Shown here one piece after another: positions 40,284 to 55,400 of a stretch of DNA of 64,000 bases. The DNA is taken from positions 15,500,001 to 15,564,000 of the forward strand of contig NC_063153.1 of the NCBI RefSeq assembly GCF_020921035.1. The letters run 5' to 3'. Every line of letters begins with the position of its first letter. The stretch's first letter is position 1. This stretch comes from Rhodamnia argentea (Eukaryota; Streptophyta; Magnoliopsida; Myrtales; Myrtaceae). The position numbers and the translations under genes are program-made. The notes beneath the pieces were generated by a model. The model was not told the DNA's origin. It was given only the letters and a program-made list of their open reading frames with translations, and did not search any database.

Positions 40284-43125
40284 AAATGGAAAGTGAAATA
40301 GCTTCATTGGATCATAAGGAAGGGGTATAGATTCCAATTAAAGGACTTAGAATCCTAGGTTATTTTCCTAGGTAGAGAAGGATTTTGTAGCCAACATGCC
40401 CATATAGCACGGGTGTCAGCTTTTGTCTTTCTTTGTATGTACATTTTGAGAAATTCTCTTGTTTTTTCAGTTGTCTCAGTTTACTCCTGGACATGAATGT
40501 TACAGGCTCTGGCTTCCAGGAACTCTCTCTTCCTCTCTGCTCATGCCCACTTGCTTAGTAAGTGAAGCAGGAAGTTTCTTGGGCGGCAAGTAATCTTACT
40601 TCTGTTAATGCCTTGACTTCCAAAGTCTTCATGTTTGTTGGGCAAGTGTGTGTTTTTATGCAGGCCGTCGTCGGGGTGCATTGGAGATGCCATCCAGGGT
40701 CTTGAGTCTGGCCACTAGCTCTTGAATCAACGCCGGCCAGGTCTTGAGTTTGGCCACTAGCTCTTGAATTGGACTCAATGACCCAGCTTCTGTAACAGGC
40801 CTCTCAACCGATCCCGACTTCCATCAGTTCCTTTGGCGTCTACATCGGTCGTCAAGCCTCGGCCATTGCAAATTTTCATTTGTTCCATAGTGGAAAGAGT
40901 TGCATGTTGCATGATCTCTAATTGAATCATACTTAGGAGACCTAATCATGGACTTAATGGATCTACTCTTTAGCTCTTGGATGGGCTGGGCCTGGCAAAG
41001 ACTTGTGGGTTGGGCCTCAATGTGACATTAGCATAATTTCAAGAAACTGGTTTTTACTTACGTGAGCCTAAAAGATAATCGTAGTACTCAACGTGCTTCC
41101 CCTAGTTATAATAGGTGAAGGAATTCGAGAAGTTGAAATTTAAAAAAAAATTGAATTAAAAAAATTTTTTGTATAATTTCTTCATCTGGCCCTTTTAACC
41201 TAAACTTCTTGATCACGTTGTGTCCTTACACTTTGCGCATTGTCATACTTCATACACAAAAACCTACTAATTAGACAAATAGGCGATGCCTTATCATATT
41301 CTAGTTCCACGTCGGAAATATCGCGTCATGATATTCCTTTAGGGTTTGTACAAGAACAAATTAAAGTTGACCTTACTGGCTTTTTTTGTTCTAATATGAG
41401 CATCCAAATCTTTAAAAGCTATTGCATGCTAACATGTAAAGTCAACGATAAAAGTCGCCCCATACTCACCGTGGCAATTCCTATTTCGGTAGAAAAACTT
41501 GCATGTGACACGTTGGATATCTCATGAACCAAAGTTAGCCCAACCAAAAGACACTTGCATTTATGTGAAATCTCTCAATTCTGTCTAATTTGTGACTGGG
41601 CTCTAATTGGATCCTGATCCAAAGTTGGTGGTAAATGGTTGTACATCCACTCATCCTGAAAATTCCCGACAAAAAATTTCAGACTTTAGATTTCACTCTT
41701 TCGACAGAATGTCCATTCTGTGTCAGCTTGGACATCTAATTGAGGAAGATAGAGCATGGCAAAGGGAAAATTTGCTACAAATGGCTCTATTTTTCGTGCC
41801 GTCATCTCTAATAATGTCACATAGGATAACAACTTTAGAACAATCTCTTGCGTGGCATCCAACTTACGTAGTCTAAGATCTTTAGTTTAGTCAACGAATC
41901 CGCTTTCAACCCACGTTGACCATGTGAGATTGTGTGATAGACATTGTGAGGAAAAAAACTTGGACTTTTGTTTTGTCATGCGAACGACCGAAGAGAAATT
42001 CTAATAGGATAAGAAAACAAAGTCGGCCTTCAGATGAACATAGTCCTCCAACCACGTCTCTGATCCGTGGGAATGACAAGATATGGACATCATCCGCACG
42101 CGAACTTAATTCAAAGTAGATGTGGGCGACGTGCACATTTACGACTCACCATTCGAAAGAATAGTTGAAGGAAGTTTCCTCCAATTAGGGATGGAGGAAA
42201 ACATAACCCTTTTGATTAACTTCGAGCGCCGTGTTGTCCTCCGACCGCTAGACCTCGTTCAATCACCATTCTGGTTGATGGGTTACGATCACGGACTTCA
42301 CCTACATTTAAAATTAGTTGATTTAGTACGGGATCGTTATCCACGCTTGTAATCTACTTATCGGAACGATGGTCGGAGGAAACGTATAGTACTCATGTAA
42401 AATAGCAACAACATTGGTCACACGGGGAAAAGGTGTTTCTCTATCCAAAATTCGAACTATCTTGTTGACTTGTTGGTTTGACGATGCTTTTCAACTCAAG
42501 TGGCTCGCATCCTCAACTTGAACTTTTTAACTCCAATGCCATCTCAGGCTACAAAAGTGGGTTTGAAGCCTAAAAGGTTGACTTTCCGAGTTGCCAAAGG
42601 TCAATATATAAAAAGAGTCGTTTCAAAGAGTACCAGAGTTAGGAAATTCTATAAGTATTTGCTTTTCATATTCACATAGAAATCATGTGTTTCTCCGAAA
42701 ATGCCTCAGATGAGAACCTCTCCACATAGTTGTGATTTGTTCTAGTTAGATTCTATGCGGAAAAGAATGTGTTGAAGTTAGGCTTAAATCGAGCGAAAAA
42801 TGTCGAAGTCTTCACTATAAGATGCGAAGTTGAGATAAACCTTCTCTCAAAATGTAACATTCTAGCAGAAAATGTCAAAATAAACCCTTCCAGATGTATA
42901 TAATTTATAATCGGGCAAAGATCTATTTTTCATCTTTATACTTTGACGTTTTCTCAAATCAAACTTGACACAACATCGGGCCAAATCTAGCTGACGTGGC
43001 CATCGACGTCGCTATATTGTGACCTACATAAGATTATTCCATGCTGACTAAATTTTATCCATATTATAGTCTAGCATTACACGCGTTGGGTACATTTTTA
43101 CGAACAAGTCTATGTGGGCATACAC
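40284..43125. other. Intergenic downstream of GNL2, no gene seen
   Basis: 40284-40700 is probably 3' UTR and flank. A 42-bp tandem repeat lies at 40698-40775. Between 41200 and 42700 several short open frames (about 60-95 codons) follow each other on the + strand, but none shows a domain I recognise and codon use looks random. A decayed mobile element is possible. Confidence 0.4.
40698..40775. repeat. 42-bp tandem repeat, almost two units
   Basis: The unit begins 'ggtcttgagt' and contains 'ggccactagctcttgaat'. The second unit starts at 40740. One substitution is visible between the shared parts. Confidence 0.75.
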
Positions 43126-45069
43126 TAGGGGTGAGCAAAAAAACCGAAATCCACTCAAGCGGAACCGGCCCATACCCAATCAACTGATTTTCAATGGTTC
43201 GCATCGGATTCCGATCCGGTTCCAGGTTCCATTTTGCTGGACTCAGCAAGTACCGGTTTGGTTCTCGGTTTCATATGCGAAAATTATCCAACCGGACCAA
43301 ACGAACCAGACCTCCTTATATAAATAATATAGACGTACATATATTTTTTTTTAATGTAAGCTATCTCACGTAACCCAGGCCCAACTCAGTCTCCTTAGTC
43401 CTCACCCACTAATTCTGGATGAGGGGGGAAGGAAAGCTACTTCTGGTGGGTTGTGGATAGATAACAGCTGCTGAATTTTTTATTTCTTCAGTAATTTTCT
43501 TTTGTTTTTGTCTTTTCAATCAATCTGAAGCCTTAGATCCTGTAGATTGTTCAACATTTTACTTTTGAACATGCAAATCGGTTCCAATGTTTGTTGTGTT
43601 GTGCTGAATTGAATTTGTGTCTTGTACCAAATCCAATGGAGTTAATTACTTGAATGATAAATGAACTTCGCATATCATAACTGTACAGATAACTAGAGAA
43701 CTTTCAAAGTTGGCAAGATTCCCTCAAGAAACTCTCAAGAAGGAATATCTAATTCACTCGCGTATCTTTCTTAATTAATGTTGGTGCTTGGTAGGACCGA
43801 TTTCATGGATCCATCCGGGAACAGGATCACGGTCCGGTCCGGTTCTTTGATGGATCCATGGAACGAGCAGATGATTCATGATTTTCATTTTGTAAAACTG
43901 GTCTCTAACGGATGATTCTCGATTCTCGGGTGGAAATCGCCTATTCCGGAGCTGATCACCCGTAGCATACACATGTTTTTTCACGCGATACTTTGGCGTC
44001 GTCGGACGGGCACGTGAGCGGAATTCAATTCTGTACAGCTAATGCCACGTAGGAACAGGAAATTGTTGGTTGATGTGGTGGATGAGGTGGGACCGTGGGA
44101 GCCTGTAAGCCCAAGATCTCCATATGTCAGAATGGATACATTATACGCAATCTTTGTAGCAGAGATAATGGAAGACACGAAGATTTCCATTCAGGAACGC
44201 ACTTCAGGTGCCAAAAGAAGTCCTAATTTTTCCTTCACTTTCATCGAGTCATTCATCCATAAATTCTTATATAGTTATCTTTTTCGAAGTTTTAGGATAG
44301 CCTGAGGATACAGATACAGTGGCTCATTGTTTGAATTATCCCACGTCGATTGTAAAAAATGTTGGTAGTCGATTTATAAGTGTGAAGGAAAAAATTCATC
44401 CTTCGAGTTCGCTTTTAGGATGAGAGAGAGACCTAAGATTACCTAACACGGGAGAGATACGAATTATTACACTTCCGACCCAAGGCTTGATGTGTGAGAG
44501 GGAGATTATTGTAGATATCGATTGTGAAAGTGATTGGTGATCGATTTATAAATGTGAAGGAAAGCCGATATCTTTACTTAGAAGATAGTTACAACCCAAC
44601 TCATCACATCGATTCTTCTTCGATATTGGACTTTTCTAAGATAATTCAAACGTGCATCTCAATACCTCCTTTCTTCTTTTTCTTTCTCCAGCACATTGCC
44701 ACGTCCTTATTTCAAAACGGCTGACTTTCTTGTCAATAATCTGTCACGAGTTTCGTCTAAGATGTTGGTTCAGCTTTCTATTCAGCCATCCTAGATCAAT
44801 CAAAAATCTTCAACCTATCACAATCTAAAACATCAAGTCTTTCCTTTCGTCTATACCCGAACAACAATGCTTTCCATTATGTTTCCCATGGGACACGAAA
44901 ACTCCTGCATTGAAGCATCTCCACTGCATTAGAAATAGAGTATATCCATTCTTTGCAATTACCCAGACTATGGTATCGTACTGCAAACCAATAGACAAGA
45001 TAATCCCATTGATGCCGAAATTATAAGGCCCCATTTCCTTATAGAGCTCGATTAGATTAATTTGGTTTC
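43126..45069. other. Intergenic with decayed repeat sequence
   Basis: 43126-43330 is rich in 'aaccgg', 'ggttcc' and 'ccggttc' phrases behind 'aggggtgagc', and similar phrases recur at 43790-43990. A 55-bp sequence occurs twice, at about 44345-44400 and 44515-44570, both containing 'gatttata' and 'gtgaaggaaa'. No gene is supported. Confidence 0.4.
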
Positions 45070-45990
45070 ACATAAGATTTAAGCTGCATTTGGTCTGTTG
45101 GACTTTTATATCTAATCAGATAAGGTAGAATGGGATACCGGCCGAATTGGATACGGTTGAGGTTCCTAATACCTTATACAACATTGGTGTACATACGGAC
45201 ATCTAAGCTGGATTGAAACTCGATCTTTGAGACGGATTGAATGTCGACATAATGGTTCTCGCCATAAGCAAATCCCATCTCACTCTCCTTGCCGTCCTCC
45301 ACCTCCTATCATGTTGGATTGAATGTCGTCCGTTTAAATCTCTGAGCCCTTGTAGACGTCCAATCTGCCGGGGGCATCACCATCGCGCAAAATCTTCATC
45401 AACTATCAATCCCTCTGCCATCTTCATAGCCAGCCGGCACTCTTCAACAACCACTACTTTGGTCGCCAATCCAACCTTCGAGGTTGAGGCAGAGGTCAAG
45501 GGCTAGTGGACGAAGGTGCGGTTGCTCGTGCGATGAAGGTGCATGAGATGGAGGGGGACTATGGCTATTGCTCCAGATTTGGCCATGGAGGTAGTGACGA
45601 CTGGTGCTGTATCTCTGGCCATAGAGCTCCTCCATCGCCAAGGTTGAGTCGAGCTCATCCGTGGCCGAAGAAGTCTAATCGAGCTCTATCAGGTTGAGCT
45701 CAGCCATAGAGAAGTTTCAGATCTAGCCATGGAACTCCTCCGTGGCTAAGATCTATTCGAGTTTATCACTGCAATGTGCCTCGTCGGGGACAATGAGATG
45801 GAGCTCGACAAGAGGCTATGACTGGCGGCCATGGGTGGTTGGTGGGGACAGAGAATAGAGATGAGTGTGAAACATAGCCTATCCACCTTTATCCTATTCC
45901 ACACATGAGATTATTTTATCTGGGTTATATCTTTTTTACATCGTACCATATCCTATCTTTTCCATTTGCCACCACTCCATCATAATCGGT
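45070..45990. repeat. Possible inverted-repeat element with GC-richer core
   Basis: The left end region contains 'ggacttttatatctaatcag' and 'gataaggtagaatgggata'. The right end (45880-45960), read on the other strand, contains 'ggaataggata' and 'cccagataaaataatctc', a partial mirror. The core 45280-45860 is GC-richer with no recognisable protein. Boundaries and class are uncertain. Confidence 0.3.
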
Positions 45991-45992
45991 CA

Positions 45993-45994
<2 letters not shown>

Positions 45995-46061
<67 letters not shown>

Positions 46062-46062
46062 T
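45995..46062. repeat. (CT)n(AT)n compound microsatellite
   Basis: A run of CT dinucleotides to about 46036, then AT dinucleotides to 46062. The same CT-then-AT order occurs at 50296-50401. Confidence 0.9.
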
Positions 46063-47490
46063 ATCGAATTGACTAATGGAACAGTGAATATGGTAGGATA
46101 TCCCAATATTTTACTTTGCAGTATCTTAAGATTCACCTAATGACTAACTAAAGAATCTATACAGTTTCCTATCCAATTCCTATATGATAGAGTCCAACTT
46201 CAACTAAGAAAATGAGAAAACACATTCTTTCCTATTTTGGGCAGCTTCGAAATGTTTACACATGAACTGTCGTCGACAATGAAGACATTTTTCATTGGCT
46301 AATCATTTCAAGCAATCATTTTTAGGAAAATGCTTTTCAAAATCATCCATTTTTCGCGAAACGAACGGAGTCTTCCTTTAAAATTCCTTCCACCAATGGA
46401 CGGGCAATAATTGAGGCGGTTGAAATGAATCCCGAAAAGCGACTTCATGATTAAACGATCCACCGGGCCAACACAAACTTAATCACCAGTCACCACCACC
46501 ATGCTCTTGCGTTTCAAAGTTGAATAATTAAGCTTTCATCGTGATGTGTTGTGCTTGTGCCCTATTACATTATTGAAGTAAGCATGCCCTCTTCGTGCAT
46601 GACCTAGGAAGGTTGTATTTGGTGCAGCTCAACCTCTCTCTCTCTCTCTCTCTCTCTCTTTAACTCTTCCTTTGGGAAGCCAACACCTTTACGCTATGGC
46701 TCATTCAGACACAAAGTGGGTAGCGTCCAAGAATGATTCTATGTCTTCCTTTTGGCCTTTTCCTTCACACCTTTCGTTTTCGGGTGATTCTATTTGTTGA
46801 CCTGTTGCGCCATAGTAATGTCCAAATAACTGCCTTCACTTCTCCTCATTTTCAAAGTATGTGATCAATCAAATCGAGTGTTCATCTGAGGGTCCGTTAA
46901 GACTTGGGAGTGCTCTAGATCCCCCTAGAGACGAGACGGGGAGAGAGTCTCTCTCCTAGAGACGAGACAGGAAGAGAGTCTCTCTCCTCTCTCTATCATG
47001 TCCATTTGCCAACGTGTGCCGCCGTCCTAAGTGGGGCCCCGACGCGTCACCGCGGCTCATGTGGCTACTGACGTGGGTGTCCGCTTTTGGTTATTTGGGT
47101 CTAACTTGGTCTCATGGAGTCAGCGACTGCTTCTATTCCCACGCTTCTCGGGGAGGGTTTATCTGCTTGTTGGGTGCGTGAATGGAAGACACTGTGCTTG
47201 GAATGTGCCCCAAGAGGTCGCCCAAAAGAACTTTCGATACTGAATGGGGAAGGGTTTATCTGAATTCCTTCCTTGAAGTTGATGTTGACATTCAGAAATG
47301 CTGATTGCCCCTCGAACTTGAAGGGCTATAACCTATGAAAATTACCCTAGATCCAATTTTTATCCAATTTCAAGTTTTAATAGCAACTTTTGGGTTACAT
47401 TTTTTATGTTCCCATACTTTGGACCCTGAATTACGAAAAGTGTAGGTTTTTATATTTTCTAATATCAATAGATAGTGGTATGCTTTATCC
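46063..47490. other. Intergenic, no gene seen
   Basis: Family 3 phrases occur around 46290-46370 ('ttcattggctaatcatttc', 'gaaacgaacggagtc'). A CT microsatellite lies at 46633-46659. A 31-bp tandem repeat ('ctagagacgagac...gagtctctctc') occupies about 46925-46987. A 34-codon open frame starting at 46696 behind a CT-rich leader has no recognisable product. Confidence 0.4.
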
Positions 47491-47500
47491 TTGACAAAGG

Positions 47501-48006
47501 AAGAAAATTATCAAAAAAGTTTTAAACTTATTATAGTTGTGTCAATTCAGTATTATCCTTTTTTTTAATTAATACAGTCCTAAATATTTTGCATTTGTAT
47601 CAATTTAGTCCATCCGACCAACTTTGGTCATTTGGTCTTGAAGTGGTAATTTTTATAATATTTTAATATTTTTTCAAAAGTTTTTATTTTTATTTGTTTT
47701 ATATTTTTTATTTCTTTTTCTTTTTTTCTTCTTCTTCTTCCTCCTCTAGAGGAGAGGGCCAATCAACGATTCTACGACCGGCTGGAGGAAGAAGAAGCGA
47801 AAAAAGAAAAAAAAAAGCGAAAGTAATTCACAAAATATTGAAATATTATCAGAAAATTGTCCGCGCCAATATCAACCGGTCAAAATTTGCCGTATGAACT
47901 AAATTGGCTCACATACAAAAGGCTTAGGACTGAATTGGAAAAAAAATAGTTTAAGACTAAAGTAGTACAATTTCAATTGATTTATGGCTTTTTTGATAAT
48001 TTTCCC
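47501..48006. mobile_element. Inverted-repeat element, family 1, with 10-bp target duplication
   Basis: Left end AAGAAAATTATCAAAAAAG; complement of right end GGGAAAATTATCAAAAAAG. It is flanked by TTGACAAAGG (47491-47500) and TAGACAAAGG (48007-48016), 9 of 10 identical. Arms carry the family phrases and the centre around 47745-47795 is GC-rich and partly palindromic. It encodes nothing recognisable. Confidence 0.7.
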
Positions 48007-48016
48007 TAGACAAAGG

Positions 48017-50405
<2,389 letters not shown>

Positions 50406-50654
50406 CTATACATTTCTCTTTTCAAATAATAGCCTTTCCAACCTAAAAGCAACTCCAAGCAATGTAAAGCTATTGTTGTGCCTGCTTTGCAACTAACCAA
50501 TGAATATCCTTACAGGAATATTCACCTTACTAGGTTTTCTACACCACCAAAATACATCATAAGGATAAAGCCTACATCCCTCCTAAAAGTCATTGGATCG
50601 TAGTATTGTTTTGTCCGACTTCCTTTTCCAAGATATAATCTTTTACATTGTTTC

Positions 50655-51277
50655 GGGACGATTGCCAAAAAAGTTCTAAACCTATTATAATTATGACCAT
50701 TCAGTTTTAGACTTATTTTTTACCGATTCAGTCATAAACATTTTACAACTATGCCAATTCGGCCGGCGCCGACATGGATGCAGGTAAGGGATAAAATATT
50801 TTAATATTTTTTTTACATTTTTTATTTTTTATTTTTTTCCTTTCTTTTTTTCCTTTCTCTTCCATCTTTTTTATCTCGCTCTTTCCTTCCTCCGGCCAAT
50901 CGCATGTGACTAGCCAAAGGAGATAGTCGGTTAGTGAGCTCGACCTTGTTGTCACCGGGCGAGGCGACGCTAGGCTCAACCTTGTCAAATCTAGGCGGGT
51001 GAGGCCGACCTCGCCGACTAGCCAGAGGAAGAAGAGGGAAGGAAAAAAAAAAGAAGAGAAAGAGCAAGAAAAAAAAAACAATAAAACATACCAAAACATT
51101 AAAATAATAAGTCGCCGAACGGTCGGCGCTCACGTCAGCGCCGATCAATCAAAATTTTCAGGATTAATTGAATTGGCACAATTGCAAAAGGTTTAGGACT
51201 AAATCGGCAAAAAAAAAAAGTTTATGAATGAATTGATACAATTGCAATAGGTTTAGGACTTTTTTGATAATTCTCCC
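50655..51277. mobile_element. Inverted-repeat element, family 1, with perfect 9-bp target duplication
   Basis: Flanked on both sides by CATTGTTTC (50646-50654 and 51278-51286). Left end GGGACGATTGCCAAAAAAG; complement of right end GGGAGAATTATCAAAAAAG. Arms of about 200 bp carry 'ctaaacctattataat' and similar phrases. The GC-richer centre (about 50890-51030) is partly self-complementary. No transposase. The 9-bp duplication and long arms point to a Mutator-like non-autonomous element. Confidence 0.8.
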
Positions 51278-51286
51278 CATTGTTTC

Positions 51287-52341
51287 TGTGTCTTTTTTTT
51301 TTTTTCGAATGATCTTCATAGTCTTTCTTTTTAATAAGTGATAAGCTAGGCATAAAGGCTCGAGTTTATCCGTGAGACTAAGCTCATTATACGGAAGACG
51401 CGGCCGTCTAGACTTTCCATTTTGGCATGTCTTCGGCCTTTGTACACGGTCTACTTAAAACTTTTCTACAAAATTGGTGGACAGGTAACATAATAAACCG
51501 GATTTAGATAGATTCAATGGCCTCAACTATTACCTCATTAACCACAGGGGATTTCCAAACCCCATACATCGAATAGATTCCAATTTTCACAATCCCTAGT
51601 CTCTCTCGCCGCGCAACACCAACATCCGGCCGCCACCGCCTGTAACACTTAGCCATCTGCCACCCCACGTCCGGTTGCCTCCATCAACCGAACGGTGGAG
51701 TGGTAACGAATCTCTTGCATAGCAGGTGGCGGTGTTGATATGGCTACTCCATTGTTGGACAGAGAGAAGAAAGATTAGGAAAATTAGGATGATATCTTGG
51801 GCATGTCGATCAATCTTGTGTCTTGGTTTTTCTTTCTCGCCTTTAATCAGGATAAATCCTAACACAAACGAGACGCTGCGTACCAGGCTCTCACTCGAAC
51901 CGAATAGATAACTATGGCTTACCCATTTTGAAATTATCCAAAGAGATTCACCATGAATCAAGCGGATATCGGGATACCTGTTTGATTCCGCACATTTGTT
52001 AGGATTATGGATATATCTCCTTTGATATTGCATAACATTGATTGACTATATTTAATATTATGTTTATCTTGTTATCTTAGATAGTCATGTAATAAAGCCT
52101 ATAAGTAAGATCCCTCTACTCTTTTCTATTCACATCAAATAAACCGACAAAGCCAGAATATGGCACCTAAAAAAATTGAAAAAAAAAAAGAAAAGCAATC
52201 AAACCCTGGAGATTTTCCCTTCTTAGTTGCCACTGTTACTAGTCAGATTCTTTCCCGAATAAATAATAATTGTTATCTGGCCATGCACTTACTAGGCTGC
52301 CACAAACAGTACATACAGTGCCAACCTTCTTCATTTGCCCT
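51287..52341. other. Upstream region of SULTR3;5-like gene
   Basis: No gene is visible. It includes a poly-T run near 51293-51305 and ordinary AT-rich sequence leading into the promoter of the sulfate transporter. Confidence 0.45.
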
Positions 52342-52350
52342 TATATATAG
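52342..52350 (+). promoter_or_regulatory. TATA box of SULTR3;5-like gene
   Basis: TATATATAG lies 132 bp before the start codon at 52482, followed by a CT-rich leader. A typical plant core promoter arrangement, predicting a 5' UTR of about 100 nt. Confidence 0.6.
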
Positions 52351-52481
52351 CACCTCATCCTCTCCACCTTGTGCTCAAAAACCATCCTGAATTCTCGCTC
52401 CACCTCTCTGAATCTCACGTCCATATCGCCGCTCTCCCTCTCTCCCCCAAATCCTGGCGAGTGGTTTCGGTTTGTGTGGCC

Positions 52482-55400
52482 ATGAGCAAATCTCAGGAAT
52501 CGGTCCCCAGGGTGAATTTCACCCCGCCGAGAGGCTTTGCCGCCACCTTCAAGTCCCATGCGAAGGAGACCCTCTTCCCCGATGACCCATTCAAGCAGTT
52601 CAAGAACGAGGAGCGGCCGATCAAGAAGGCGGTGCAATACTTCGTCCCGATCTTCGAGTGGCTCCCCAATTACAGCCTCAGGCTTTTCCGGTTCGACTTG
52701 CTCGCCGGCATCACCATCACCAGCCTCGCCATACCCCAGGGCATCAGCTACGCGAAGCTCGGCGACATTCCTCCTATCGTTGGGCTGTGTAAGTGTTTTA
52801 CTCTTTTACGTTCTCGACGCCAGATTGCGTTGGATAAAGATGCGTAACTGCACACTCATGGAAGGTTATTATTATTATTTGTTTTTTGGGTCAAATACAC
52901 TTACGGAAGTTAATATCCCAATTTATTGGCATGTTCTTGAGACTTGTTTGGCAAAGTCTAGAGGATAAACTTGCCAGCTTGCGTAACAATGCGCACAAAT
53001 TTTCTTTTCTTTTAGATGCAATATGTGTTGGATTGAGGATAAGTTCACACTAATCAAATTTAAACAGCACTGATTAGCACTCTTGCAATTTGTATGAAAA
53101 ATTCCTAACGAGTGTTACGTATTTTAACGTAAGAGCTGCTACTACGGTTATGTCATTATTTCTGATCCCAAGATTTTTCAATTAATGAGTGCTTTATGCA
53201 AAATACGCGGTCATAGTGTGTGAATCTACGATCAGAAATAATTAACAATCTTGTTAGACCGTCACGAAAGTATTTCTCTTTTAGCATCGACGTGTACCAA
53301 ATGACTGGACTTTTTATGCAAAGTGTTACATGACCCTCTTTTTCGATTGACAAAGTATCTTCGAGGGCATAAAAGATGCCATTGTTTGCGTATATCTACA
53401 TCTTTCGACTTACGGTAATGATTAATTGCAGATTCAAGCTTCGTGCCGCCGCTAATATACGCAATCTTCGGGAGCTCGAAGCACATAGCGATCGGGACCG
53501 TGGCCGCCGCTTCATTGCTCCTAGCTGCGACCATTCGAGAGAAAGTGTCTCCGGACGCGGACCCCAAATTGTATCTCAACTTGGTCTTCACCGCCACACT
53601 TATCACCGGAATCTTTCAGACAGTCTTAGGGTTCTTAAGGTATATACAGGACTGAACGCATGAATTTTCCTCCTTTCAACTCATCATTCGCCAAAGAAAC
53701 TAATCTCCTCTCTCCTTCATCAAATCTATGAGCAGACTGGGGATTGTTGTGGACTTCTTGTCGCACTCGACGATCGTGGGCTTCATGAGCGGGACTGCGG
53801 TCATAATATCTCTGCAACAGCTGAAGGGCATCTTTGGACTGACTCACTTCACCACCAAAACGGACCTCATATCCGTCTTGCATGCCGTGTTCGAGCACCG
53901 ACACGAGGCACGTAATAATCTCCACTTGTTCGCTTCTATTACACTCCTTTTCTAGGGTTTTTGAGGGATTTTCACCGGGGACGATGTGACCAAAAAAAAA
54001 AAAAAAAAAACAAAAAACCTGTGGACGAGAACTGGATGAAAGAGAACAGGGAAGAAGGAGACATGACATGACTTGCAGAGATAAAAGTGCGACTAGGTCG
54101 AAACGAAACATGTTAAGAACGTCACGTTCTTAAAACTTCTGTCCGCTGATGCTGTCGAATGTAGAAGCCTAAGGGAAGACCAAAAGGAAAACGTCTTGTG
54201 GAACCCCCCAGAATAAGACGAAAAGGCTTGGATTGTGGCTTATGCTTTGAAAGCGAAAGATGGAACTTTTACACGCCTCCTTTTTTTTTTTTTTTTTTTA
54301 TTGGAAGGTGTAGAAAGAAAATATGGGTTTGTCTTCTTTTTCTCTTTTTTCTTGGAAGCTGCCGATTCAGATAAGAAACTGTAATTCTTGTGCAGTGGCG
54401 GTGGGAGTCCGCGGTCGTTGGCTTGATCTTCCTCGCCTTTCTGCTTTTCACTCGATACTTGGTGAGACTCTCTCTTTCTCTCCCTCAGTACGTTGGACGG
54501 AATTTATCCTCTTTTCTATCGAGTTTGCTAGTTAGTAATCACTCAAGTTGCACGTTGCGAAGTTCGTTGTCGATTCAGTAAGATACCTAAGCAATTCGAA
54601 CCTGATTTGAATTCGATGATCATATCGTTACTCGAATAGTATTGACTAGTCACGTTTAAAGTCTTTACTTGAATAGTATCGACTAGTCAAATTTTAAGTA
54701 TTTCGAGATAGGTTCAAGAGAACCTCGAACGGATCGGTTGAGTAATGGTTTGTCTAATAGTTCTTAGGATAGCTTCGTCGTGTTCGCGAGCCTTATTTTC
54801 CACCTCTAATACCGAATTCCCTTTCTTCCTTGACTGCCAAAATTTCTTTCAGAAGAAGAGGAAGCCAAAGCTATTTTGGGTATCGGCCATAGCTCCAATG
54901 GTGACCGTTGTCGTTGGAGGCCTCTTTGCTTATTTAGCACATGCGGAGAAACATGGAATCCAAATCGTAAGTACACTATCATCATTATTGTTGTTACTTT
55001 TATCATCATCATCATCATCATTATTGTTGTTACTTTTATCATCATCATCATCATCATTATTGTTGTTACTTTTATCATCATCATCATCATCATCATAGTT
55101 GTTATTATTTTTTGATTTACTGCCTAATGGTGTTAAAACTTGAGATGACAGCGGGCCCACAAGTGGGTTTCTTGCCCTAATGATTGATCAGAATTTCAAT
55201 GGACTGCTTTGTCTTGTTTCGGAGAGTTTTAGGTTCAAGGGTTTGCTTGTATGGGTTTGGGCCCTTTGAGGTTTCACATTTTAGAAGTCTCTGTCTATGG
55301 GCTGCCTAACCCTCTATCTATTTAGATTTTTACCAATCTTAGTTGGTCACGCAAAGAAACATACATTGATATATACTTACATCAATATCAAGATCTGATC

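Noticed and set aside
39650..40337. Open frames of 174 and 189 codons on the - strand
   Set aside because: Antisense shadows of GNL2 exon 2; no recognised domain.
41240..42352. Series of short + strand open frames that might be a broken gene
   Set aside because: No domain or recognisable motif, and no matching splice sites link them into one protein.
46696..46800. Small open frame (34 codons) behind a CT-rich leader
   Set aside because: Too short and without signal peptide or family resemblance; a chance ATG is as likely.
53908..53915. Use of GT at 53912 as donor of SULTR3;5 exon 3
   Set aside because: It would add four bases and shift the frame against exon 4; the GC donor at 53908 keeps the family sequence.
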